Shown: one piece after another, positions 1 through 4,986 of the stretch | Numbering within the stretch: the stretch's first letter is position 1 | How the letters are laid out: the number at the start of each line of letters is the position of its first letter | Assembly: GCA_964503525.1 (NCBI GenBank) | Contig: CAZCZY010000027.1 | Location: 1-5,623, forward strand | Direction of reading: 5' to 3' | Length of the DNA stretch: 5,623 nt | DNA from: CAZCZY01 sp964503525 | Lineage (GTDB): Bacteria; Patescibacteriota; JAUYIX01 | Notes under the pieces: generated by a model | What the model saw: the letters and a program-made list of their open reading frames with translations, nothing else | Databases searched by the model: none | Told to the model about the DNA's origin: nothing | Made by a program: the position numbers and the translations under genes

Positions 1-74
1 TGGCAGGCGAGGAAGGAATCGAACCTTCGACGACGGTTTTGGAGACCGACGTGATACCACTTCACCACTCGCCC
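1..74 (-). tRNA. tRNA-Trp (anticodon CCA)
   Basis: This tRNA decodes UGG. Read on the minus strand it folds completely. The acceptor arm GGGCGAG/CTCGCCT ends in a G1-U72 wobble, the D stem is GTGA/TCAC, and the anticodon loop is CTCCAAA with anticodon CCA. The T arm is GAAGG-TTCGATT-CCTTC. The discriminator is G73, as usual for bacterial tRNA-Trp, and the 3' CCA is encoded at the very edge of the window. The top of the anticodon stem has a T27-T43 mismatch. The gene starts 47 bases after the stop of the sugar transferase gene with no terminator between them. A weak promoter is possible (TTGAAG, 17 bases, TAGGCT), but read-through from rpmG is equally likely. In many bacteria tRNA-Trp stands directly before secE and nusG. 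Confidence 0.95.
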
Positions 75-121
75 ACAATAAAACATGAGTAGCCTACCGT
101 GTCGCTAAGCCGACTTCAAAT

Positions 122-1528
122 CTAGGCGGTGCCGCGCCCCTTGATGATCAGTTTTACCGTTCGTATCAAAATCGCGAGGTCCAGCGCCAGCGAGCGATGC
201 TTGATGTAGTAGAGATCGTATTGGATTTTTTCAAGTGTGTCTTTTTCTGAGGCGCTCGTCATTACGTTTCTAACCTGTGCCCAACCCGTCAGTCCCGGCT
301 TGACCATATGCCGCTCATGATAAAACGGAATTTTTTTCTCCAAGTCACGAACATTCTCAACCAACTCCGCGCGTGGGCCGATAAAGTTCATGTCGCCCCG
401 TACGATATTTATCAGCTGCGGCAACTCATCCAAGTGCAATTTGCGTAGCACGCGGCCCACGCGCGTAACGCGCGGGTCATTTTCTCCGGTAAGTAACCCA
501 GCACCCACCGCATGTGCCGCCGGAATCATCGTTCTAAATTTCAAAATTCTAAATGGCGCGCCTCCCAAACCGACGCGTTCTGATTTTTCTACAAAAACCG
601 GCCCTCGACTGGAAGTTTGTTGCGCCACCACAACCACCGGCCAGGCCAGCGCACTGATACCCAAGGCAAGCAAACCCAATCCCCGATTAAAAATCGACTC
701 GAGCAACTTCGTTAACTCACTTCGTTGGGCAAAGTTTTCAAAGACCATTTTTAACTCTCCAACATATTGAACTGGCATCATGCCAGTCAACTCCTCATAT
801 AATTCCGTGAGCTCAGTTACTTTGGTGCCGTGGCGTTTTAATTCCATAATGGCACGAACCAAACGATCTTCGGTTCGTCCATGCATGCCGAGGACAATTG
901 CATCAAGAGGCTGTCGTCGAATAAGCGCTGGCAATTCTGCTAGCTCAATAATTTTGTGGGCAAACTTTTGTGTCGCGCCATCGCCAATACCAACGCCATC
1001 GGTTTCAAGCGGATTATTAAGTAAGGCAACTACACGGTACGGCGAATGAACGCGCGTGCTGATCACCTCAGTCAACCGCAGCGCACTCTCCCCCGTTCCG
1101 ATGATAAGTAAATTCTCTTTTAGTGCTCGTGAAGTCAATATGCGTCCATACAATAATCGAGCCATCCAAAGCAACCCCGCAATACTTACTGCGGACAAAA
1201 GCAAAACCTTAGCAGAAAACTCCGGCGCGCCAGGAATCAAGAAAAACAAAAATCCAGTGGCCACAACTCCCGTCGCCGCTGCGAGCGTCATCGCTCCCAA
1301 GCCCCGCCAAGGCGTCACAATTTCTTCCAGATGGTACCCCTGCACAAAATAGACCGCGAGCAAATTAACAACGACTGGCAACACAAAAAACCAGGGTTGC
1401 CCAATCACAAACTCATCAAAATATCCTGGCCGTGCTACCAGCCAGATCGCCGCAACTTCTGCGCCGGTGATAAGCAGTGCATCCACAAATAGCAGCACGA
1501 ACTTACGCTGCAGCGATTTTGACGCCAT
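122..1528 (-). CDS. Exopolysaccharide polyprenyl glycosylphosphotransferase (membrane sugar transferase)
   Basis: This protein (468 aa) should transfer a sugar-1-phosphate from a nucleotide sugar to undecaprenyl phosphate, the first membrane step in making a surface polysaccharide. Its layout is that of the WbaP/WcaJ/EpsE-like family. Four N-terminal membrane helices lie at about 9-31, 45-64, 79-99 and 107-127. A Rossmann-like domain follows, starting with LLIIGTGES (140-148). A re-entrant hydrophobic helix (about 283-302) leads into the PglC-like catalytic domain. That domain shows KFRTM (330-334), the catalytic pair in HLDELPQL (D367, E368), RGDMNFIGPR (377-386), KPGLTGWAQV (410-419) and a C-terminal YDLYYIKHRS (437-446). 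The length is normal for the family. The ATG start follows rpmG by 8 bases without a good Shine-Dalgarno sequence, so translation is probably coupled. The sugar cannot be told, and no other polysaccharide gene is in view. Confidence 0.92.
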   Translation of the reverse strand: MASKSLQRKFVLLFVDALLITGAEVAAIWLVARPGYFDEFVIGQPWFFVLPVVVNLLAVYFVQGYHLEEIVTPWRGLGAMTLAAATGVVATGFLFFLIPGAPEFSAKVLLLSAVSIAGLLWMARLLYGRILTSRALKENLLIIGTGESALRLTEVISTRVHSPYRVVALLNNPLETDGVGIGDGATQKFAHKIIELAELPALIRRQPLDAIVLGMHGRTEDRLVRAIMELKRHGTKVTELTELYEELTGMMPVQYVGELKMVFENFAQRSELTKLLESIFNRGLGLLALGISALAWPVVVVAQQTSSRGPVFVEKSERVGLGGAPFRILKFRTMIPAAHAVGAGLLTGENDPRVTRVGRVLRKLHLDELPQLINIVRGDMNFIGPRAELVENVRDLEKKIPFYHERHMVKPGLTGWAQVRNVMTSASEKDTLEKIQYDLYYIKHRSLALDLAILIRTVKLIIKGRGTA

Positions 1529-1536
1529 GTTCGCGC

Positions 1537-1692
1537 CTACTTCTTAGTCTCTTTGTGTGGCTGGTGTTTGTGACAGATACGACAGAATTTTCTGATCGCC
1601 AGCTTCTCCTTTAGAAGCTTAGATTTGCGCGTGTGGTAGTTGATGTTCTTACACTCAGTGCAAGAAAGTTTGATTAATCGATCCTGTGACAT
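1537..1692 (-). CDS. rpmG: 50S ribosomal protein bL33
   Basis: A 51-residue basic protein starting MSQDRLIKL and ending HKETKK. It carries two Cys pairs, C11-x-x-C14 and C37-x-x-C40, the zinc ribbon of the C+ type of bL33. KLSCTECKNINYHTRKSK and KFCRICHKHQPHKET match the family in order and spacing, and the length is typical (about 50 aa). bL33 sits near the E site of the large ribosomal subunit. The ATG has no Shine-Dalgarno sequence. A -10 hexamer ends only nine bases before it, so the message is probably leaderless. It is the first gene of a likely operon with the sugar transferase. rpmG next to tRNA-Trp, secE and nusG is a common bacterial arrangement, here interrupted by the transferase gene. 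Confidence 0.9.
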   Translation of the reverse strand: MSQDRLIKLSCTECKNINYHTRKSKLLKEKLAIRKFCRICHKHQPHKETKK

Positions 1693-1701
1693 TGCCCGAA
1701 C

Positions 1702-1730
1702 AGACTAGAGGCTCGAGCCCCGCCCGTCAA
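1702..1730 (-). promoter_or_regulatory. Sigma-70-type promoter of rpmG
   Basis: On the minus strand TTGACG (1730-1725) and TAGTCT (1707-1702) are separated by exactly 17 bases, just after the purF terminator. The -10 ends nine bases before the rpmG ATG, so transcription would start about three bases before the start codon. The spacer contains the perfect palindrome GGCTCGAGCC (1710-1719). Confidence 0.6.
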
Positions 1731-1757
1731 GCCGATCACCCTTGCTGCAAAATGGGT

Positions 1758-1791
1758 AAAAAAAACCGACAGATCAAGTGACCTATCGGTT
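1758..1791 (-). terminator. Rho-independent terminator of purF
   Basis: On the minus strand AACCGATAGGTCA (1791-1779) pairs with TGATCTGTCGGTT (1776-1764) over 13 positions including two G-U wobbles, directly followed by eight T (1765-1758, of which the first two also close the stem). The 5' arm contains the purF stop codon TAG at 1785-1783, so the terminator begins inside the gene end. It separates purF from the rpmG unit. Confidence 0.88.
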
Positions 1792-3171
1792 GGTTATTTT
1801 CGAGATTTCTTGGCTGCGCCTACCAATGTCGACCGGGTACTCACCGGTAAAGCAAGACATACAAAGTTGATCACGGGGAATGCCAATGGCGCTAAGCATG
1901 CCCTCTAGCGACAAGAAGTGCAGCGAATCCGCTCCTACAAATTCGCACATTTGCTGGATATTCATCCGAGAGGCCAGCAAATCCTCTTGTTCGGGCGTGT
2001 CTATCCCGTAAAAGTCCGGGTAACACACGGGTGGCGAACTAATCAAAAGGTGCACCTCCTTCGCACCCGCCTTGCGAGCAATCCGCACGAGCTGTCGCGA
2101 CGTTGTCCCCCGGACAATCGAATCATCAATCATGATGACACGCTTGCCACGAAAAACATCAGGGATGGCGTTGACTTTGAGCATTACGCCTGCTTCGCGG
2201 TCAACGGGACGAATAAAGGTCCGATGGATGTAGCGATTGTTGAGCAATCCGTGATCCAACCTCAGGCCCAGTTGTTGTGCATAGCCGAGCGACGCAGGAA
2301 TGCCAGAATCCGGTACGGGAATGACAACGTCTCCCATAACCGGTGCTTCTCGTGCGAGCTCCGCTCCGAGACGCTTTCTAACTTCATGCACACTAATCCC
2401 CGCCAAGAAACTGTCAGGCCTTGCAAAATACACAAATTCAAACACATCCAGTTTGGGGTTTGGTTCGCGCAATTGCACGCTCTCAAGTCCAATTTCACTG
2501 ATAGCGACTAGTTCGCCCGGGAGAATTTCACGAATGTCACGTGCTCCAACTGTGTCTAAGGCGCATGTTTCCGAAGAGATTGCATACCCGTCGTCGACCC
2601 GGCCCATTGCTAATGGTCGAACCCCAAACGGATCGCGCACAGCCACCAACTGGTCTTGTGTTAGCAGAAGTAAACTGTACACGCCCGTAAAAAGTGGGAA
2701 ACACTGCTCGACGGCCTCCCGAAGCGACTTGCCCTTAACGAGGTAATGCGTAATGGCGAGATGCATCAGTTCACTATCATTGCGGCCATTGGTGCTGATG
2801 CCATGTTCGCGCAAAAAACGTTGCAGGAGTGTTGTGTCCGGTAGATTGCCATTGTGGGCCAATGCCAGTTGCCCGTACCCGTCGTATACGGGTTGGACGT
2901 GATCAGCAGCAGCACCACCGGAAGTTGAATAGCGATTGTGACCAATGGCGATGTGACCTGGCAGATGGTTTAGATCCGCTTCAGAGAAAACCCGATCGAC
3001 CAGCCCCGCCCCTTTGTGGACTGCCATACCACTGCCATCAGCGCTGACAATTCCCGAGCCCTCCTGGCCCCTGTGCTGCAATGACCACAAGCCCGTGTAA
3101 ACCAGACGAGCGGCATCAATTTTGTGGCCGTAAATACCAAAGATCCCGCACTTCTCGTGCAGTTCGTGCAT
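1783..3171 (-). CDS. purF: Amidophosphoribosyltransferase (glutamine PRPP amidotransferase)
   Basis: PurF (462 aa) makes 5-phosphoribosylamine from PRPP and glutamine, the committing step of purine synthesis in the cytosol. The N-terminal Ntn glutaminase domain has Cys8 in KCGIFGIYGH, preceded by a seven-residue leader MHELHEK that would be cut off to free the catalytic cysteine, as in Bacillus-type enzymes. HNRYSTSG is at 78-85 and RDPFGVRPL at 179-187. The PRPP-binding loop VIMIDDSIVRGTTS is at 345-358. The C-terminal LCMSCFTGEYP (436-446) keeps the CxxC (C437, C440) of iron-sulfur PurF proteins. The other two expected cluster cysteines appear as Asp242 (LDVFEFVYFARPDS) and Asp386 (CYPDFYGIDTP). 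I chose the ATG at 3171 because AGGGGG lies five bases before it. An in-frame TTG at 3210 would add 13 residues. No other pur gene is in view. Confidence 0.95.
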   Translation of the reverse strand: MHELHEKCGIFGIYGHKIDAARLVYTGLWSLQHRGQEGSGIVSADGSGMAVHKGAGLVDRVFSEADLNHLPGHIAIGHNRYSTSGGAAADHVQPVYDGYGQLALAHNGNLPDTTLLQRFLREHGISTNGRNDSELMHLAITHYLVKGKSLREAVEQCFPLFTGVYSLLLLTQDQLVAVRDPFGVRPLAMGRVDDGYAISSETCALDTVGARDIREILPGELVAISEIGLESVQLREPNPKLDVFEFVYFARPDSFLAGISVHEVRKRLGAELAREAPVMGDVVIPVPDSGIPASLGYAQQLGLRLDHGLLNNRYIHRTFIRPVDREAGVMLKVNAIPDVFRGKRVIMIDDSIVRGTTSRQLVRIARKAGAKEVHLLISSPPVCYPDFYGIDTPEQEDLLASRMNIQQMCEFVGADSLHFLSLEGMLSAIGIPRDQLCMSCFTGEYPVDIGRRSQEISKITNR

Positions 3172-3208
3172 GCTCACCCCCTGATGAATGCCTAAATTCG
3201 TGGAGAGC

Positions 3209-3217
3209 AAAATATCA
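3209..3217 (-). promoter_or_regulatory. Possible extended -10 promoter of purF
   Basis: TGATATTTT on the minus strand (3217-3209) has the TGn-TATxxT form of an extended -10 element. It would start transcription near 3202, giving a leader of about 30 bases that holds the AGGGGG Shine-Dalgarno sequence of purF. No -35 box is seen. No purine riboswitch or clear operator is recognised between here and the gene. Confidence 0.3.
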
Positions 3218-3289
3218 AAGAACTCGATGGATAAGTCTTACTATATCCGCCGCATCCCCGGAAGTGTGTAACTTGTTCGTATGTATTTC

Positions 3290-3336
3290 TGGAGCCCACG
3301 CGCGGGATCGAACCACGGAGATTGGCAAGCTCTAGC
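3290..3336 (-). pseudogene. Remnant of tRNA-Gly (anticodon GCC)
   Basis: The minus strand holds the 3' part of a tRNA but no matching 5' part. Visible are a T arm CGTGG-TTCGATC-CCGCG (3317-3301), a 3' acceptor strand CGTGGGC (3300-3294), discriminator T and CCA (3292-3290). Before them stand the anticodon loop TTGCCAA (3328-3322, anticodon GCC) and GCTAGAGC (3336-3329), which resembles the end of a D arm. The 5' half of the anticodon stem and nearly all of the variable loop are missing. The expected 5' acceptor strand GCCCACG is absent upstream, where there is a T-rich stretch instead. Anticodon GCC with U73 fits bacterial tRNA-Gly. It should not fold or function. The same bases would also be an unlikely recombination scar. 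Confidence 0.7.
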
Positions 3337-3383
3337 TTTTTAGCAAAAAAAACTTAATATGACGGAGCCCTAAGTGAAACAAT

Positions 3384-3458
3384 GCCAAAGTAGTTCAGTG
3401 GTAGAACGCCACCATGGTAAGGTGGATGTCGGGAGTCCGATTCTCCCCTTTGGCTCCA
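3384..3458 (+). tRNA. tRNA-Thr (anticodon GGT)
   Basis: This is the only confident plus-strand gene. The acceptor GCCAAAG/CTTTGGC, D stem GTTC/GAAC, anticodon stem CCACC/GGTGG with loop ATGGTAA (anticodon GGT) and T stem GGGAG/CTCCC are all fully paired. The discriminator is T and CCA is encoded. G1-C72 and C2-G71 agree with known ThrRS identity pairs. The T loop reads TCCGATT, with C instead of T at position 55, which is almost always pseudouridine. The probable -10 is TAATAT (3355-3360) after an A-rich stretch, with no -35 box. Five T follow the CCA. It converges tail-to-tail with the tRNA-Tyr copy that ends at 3491. Confidence 0.93.
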
Positions 3459-3463
3459 TTTTT

Positions 3464-3488
3464 AAAAAACATGGGCTGTTTAACAGCC
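3464..3488 (-). terminator. Candidate terminator between convergent tRNA genes
   Basis: On the minus strand GGCTGT-TAA-ACAGCC (3488-3474) forms a six-pair hairpin, followed after four bases by six T (3469-3464). It lies just after the CCA of the tRNA-Tyr copy at 3491, so it could end that transcript. The stem is short and the T run is offset, so strength is uncertain. Confidence 0.45.
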
Positions 3489-3490
3489 AC

Positions 3491-3577
3491 TGGTGGGCAG
3501 GGAGGGACTCGAACCCCCGTAGACCTTTCGGTCACGACGTTTACGGCGTCGTGTCGTTGCCGCTGGACCACCTGCCA
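3491..3577 (-). tRNA. tRNA-Tyr (anticodon GTA), degenerate second copy, possible pseudogene
   Basis: This 87-base copy differs from the tRNA-Tyr at 4507-4593 at only three positions, and at least two of these are harmful. Base 1 is T instead of G, which breaks the G1-C72 pair used by bacterial TyrRS. Base 33, before the anticodon, is C instead of the nearly universal U33. The third change is C44 to T at the start of the variable arm. The anticodon stem CGACG/CGTCG, the long variable arm GACC-GAAA-GGTC, the T arm and the encoded CCA are intact. No promoter is evident in the 60 bases upstream, so expression would need read-through from the unknown gene at 3638-4477. A tRNA finder would probably still call it; I judge it a decaying duplicate. 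Confidence 0.85.
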
Positions 3578-3637
3578 GCACGGCAACTGAGTTTTTGATG
3601 CATTTTTGTAAAACAGACTTACCCGCCTTGCTCCATC

Positions 3638-4477
3638 CTACGAAGCAAAACCCCAGAAAGTCTTTCCACTAGTGTGAAGTTTTGCAACGCGCGTCTCTGC
3701 GACAAACGCAAGTGTGTCCCGAAGTGGCCCAATATTCGGCTCTCTGTACGGAGCAAAATCAACTAGGACTTGCGTTAATGCCACGGCGTCACCGTGGGCG
3801 CGTTTTCCAAGTTCCTCACGGGGAATTACTATGGGCTCCTCTGAGGCAGGCCGCATCCTTTCGGCTCTAATACAGGAGCCCATGGCAGCATCATAACCAT
3901 TATTTTTTATGATGCTCTCAACACGCCCCCTTATTGCTGGCCAAACAGGCGCAATAACTTCATTTTTAAAATCATCCCCAAACACATCGGCCGCATCAGC
4001 AAGCATGGGCGTCATATTTTGGAGTTTTGCGGATTCTTTTGGCAGGGATTTTACAATCTTTTGCCTCACCTTATCAATAACATCGTTGTTTTTTGCAAAA
4101 TCCACCGGCAGCATTTGTTTCTGGATCCACAAAAAACCGAGCTGAGTTTCCGGCACATAATCAGTCTCATCAATTGAGCGTTGCAGTTTCTCTCCAAAAT
4201 CAGCGAGAAGCGGCATGTATTTTTTTTCGAAGGCTTCCGGATAGAGTGCCTGTACACCTACGAGCATTTTCCCATATAGTCGGTCAGGAGACGAGGATGA
4301 AATATCGTCAAGTAAGTCTTCCGGGTTTCCCATACTTTTGAACAGTTTCTCTTCCGCCCCATCAACACTTTCTTCAAAGAATTTTTTTACATCCCCGACA
4401 TAGTCGAATGTTTTTTTCGCTTCAGTTTCTCGGAATGATTCTTGTGCCTCAGGTGGAGGCGGCATTTCACCAAACAT
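3638..4477 (-). CDS. Hypothetical protein (279 aa), soluble and helical
   Basis: I do not recognise this protein. It starts MFGEMPPPPEAQESF, a short proline- and glutamate-rich head. A mostly helical, charged sequence follows, with no signal peptide, no membrane helix and one cysteine (in MGSC, about residue 200). The amino acid mix and uninterrupted length look like real coding sequence. It lies between two copies of tRNA-Tyr and shares its strand with them. The first ATG has no Shine-Dalgarno sequence, but an extended -10 element ends nine bases before it, suggesting a leaderless message. The next ATG (codon 5) is an alternative. The RNA around the stop codon can form the hairpin TTGCTTC/GGAGCAA (3648-3628) but has no T run, so it is not a clear terminator. 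No function can be assigned. Confidence 0.75.
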   Translation of the reverse strand: MFGEMPPPPEAQESFRETEAKKTFDYVGDVKKFFEESVDGAEEKLFKSMGNPEDLLDDISSSSPDRLYGKMLVGVQALYPEAFEKKYMPLLADFGEKLQRSIDETDYVPETQLGFLWIQKQMLPVDFAKNNDVIDKVRQKIVKSLPKESAKLQNMTPMLADAADVFGDDFKNEVIAPVWPAIRGRVESIIKNNGYDAAMGSCIRAERMRPASEEPIVIPREELGKRAHGDAVALTQVLVDFAPYREPNIGPLRDTLAFVAETRVAKLHTSGKTFWGFAS

Positions 4478-4486
4478 ATGGGAGAG

Positions 4487-4495
4487 ATCATATCA
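4487..4495 (-). promoter_or_regulatory. Extended -10 promoter of the 279-aa gene
   Basis: TGATATGAT (4495-4487) is a near-perfect extended -10 (TGn followed by TATGAT). An overlapping second TATGAT lies at 4497-4492. The matching -35 position falls in the 3' end of tRNA-Tyr and has no consensus, as is common for extended -10 promoters. Transcription would start near 4480, three bases before the ATG at 4477. Confidence 0.5.
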
Positions 4496-4506
4496 TATGA
4501 AACACC

Positions 4507-4593
4507 TGGTGGGCAGGGAGGGACTCGAACCCCCGTAGACCTTTCGGTCGCGACGTTTACAGCGTCGTGTCGTTGCCGCTGGACCACCTGCCC
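4507..4593 (-). tRNA. tRNA-Tyr (anticodon GTA)
   Basis: A complete class II tRNA of 87 bases. The acceptor GGGCAGG/CCTGCCC is fully paired, the D stem is GTC/GAC, and the anticodon stem is CGACG/CGTCG with loop CTGTAAA (U33, anticodon GTA). The long variable arm is GACC-GAAA-GGTC, the T arm is GGGGG-TTCGAGT-CCCTC, the discriminator is A and CCA is encoded. It has its own promoter at 4610-4638. The degenerate copy at 3491-3577 must come from a duplication of this gene or of a common parent; this one has every expected identity feature and should be the working copy. Confidence 0.97.
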
Positions 4594-4596
4594 GTG

Positions 4597-4611
4597 ATGT
4601 CAGAATGACAT
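4597..4611. repeat. Perfect inverted repeat at the tRNA-Tyr transcription start
   Basis: ATGTCA-GAA-TGACAT is a perfect 6+3+6 inverted repeat. It overlaps the last two bases of the -10 box and is centred on the start point predicted from that box (near 4603). It could be an operator or a small hairpin in the 5' leader of the precursor. It may also be chance. Confidence 0.4.
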
Positions 4612-4638
4612 ACTAGAGCTAACGACCGCCAATTTCAA
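4610..4638 (-). promoter_or_regulatory. Promoter of tRNA-Tyr
   Basis: TTGAAA (4638-4633) and TAGTAT (4615-4610) on the minus strand are 17 bases apart. The start would be near 4603, giving a leader of about ten bases before tRNA position 1 at 4593. The -35 begins directly after the T run of the preceding terminator. Confidence 0.6.
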
Positions 4639-4639
4639 T

Positions 4640-4671
4640 AAAAAAAGCCCGACCGGTTTATACCGATCGGG
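4640..4671 (-). terminator. Strong rho-independent terminator of the 79-aa gene
   Basis: On the minus strand CCCGATCGGT (4671-4662), loop ATAA and ACCGGTCGGG (4657-4648) form a ten-pair stem with one T-G wobble. A C and seven T (4646-4640) follow. It lies 37 bases after the stop codon of the small gene. The 3' arm plus part of the T run could alternatively pair with AAGCCCGAC at 4710-4702. Confidence 0.92.
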
Positions 4672-4708
4672 ACTTCCGGGACTTCGTAAGAATGCATTGT
4701 CGTCGGGC

Positions 4709-4948
4709 TTAGAATATCGGCTGAATTAGCTCCAGCTCGCGCAAGCGCCCCACGATTGAATTGAACTGGTCCTCCTTGCCAGGATGGGGAGTCGCCTCAT
4801 GGATGCCGTTGTACCCCTCCAGCCTGTACTCAGCCGCCGGTTTGCCCGCAATCTGCTCATCGGTGCAAACGGCACGCACGTCCGCACACCCTCTGAGAAC
4901 TGTTTGCGGATATTTGCTGCTCATGATCGACGTAAAGAACAACGGCAC
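4709..4948 (-). CDS. Small hypothetical protein (79 aa)
   Basis: I do not recognise this protein. The start is set by a perfect AGGAGG eight bases before the GTG at 4948. Another GTG three codons earlier overlaps the Shine-Dalgarno sequence and is unlikely. An ATG at 4924 has none. The product starts MPLFFTSIMSSKYPQ, has two cysteines (C21, C28), a middle part with EGYNGIHEATPHPGK (44-58) and an ending with alternating charges and hydrophobics (VGRLRELELIQPIF, 66-79) that may be helical. The N-terminus is only briefly hydrophobic, so a signal peptide is unlikely. A consensus promoter, a strong ribosome site and a terminator frame it as a single-gene unit, which argues for a real, well-expressed small protein. 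No function can be given. Confidence 0.75.
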   Translation of the reverse strand: MPLFFTSIMSSKYPQTVLRGCADVRAVCTDEQIAGKPAAEYRLEGYNGIHEATPHPGKEDQFNSIVGRLRELELIQPIF

Positions 4949-4986
4949 TGATCGCACCTCCTCAGTACGTGTCGTGACGAACCAAC

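Noticed and set aside
1918..2511. A 197-codon open frame on the plus strand opposite purF.
   Set aside because: It is antisense to a highly conserved enzyme, its product has no recognisable motif, and its composition looks like the reverse reading of purF codons.
3172..3210. A longer PurF starting at the TTG at 3210.
   Set aside because: The TTG has no ribosome site, while the ATG at 3171 has AGGGGG at the proper distance and gives a leader of normal length before the catalytic cysteine.
3290..3372. The tRNA-like 3' end as the end of a tmRNA.
   Set aside because: A tmRNA would need a matching 5' tRNA half and tag region some 300 bases upstream on the minus strand. That space holds other tRNA genes, and the TTGCCAA loop points to tRNA-Gly.
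3374..3598. Short open frames across the tRNA-Thr and tRNA-Tyr genes on both strands.
   Set aside because: They are translations of tRNA sequence (the usual false 'GGRDSNPRR' type of product), not proteins.
3491..4593. A small integrated element with att sites at the two tRNA-Tyr copies.
   Set aside because: Integrases usually duplicate only the 3' part of the tRNA. Here the whole gene is repeated, and no integrase or excisionase is present. Plain duplication or insertion is simpler.
4668..4686. Short direct repeat CGGGACTTC next to the terminator at 4640-4671.
   Set aside because: Only two short imperfect units, with no array or regular spacing. The bases are explained by the terminator arm and its flank.
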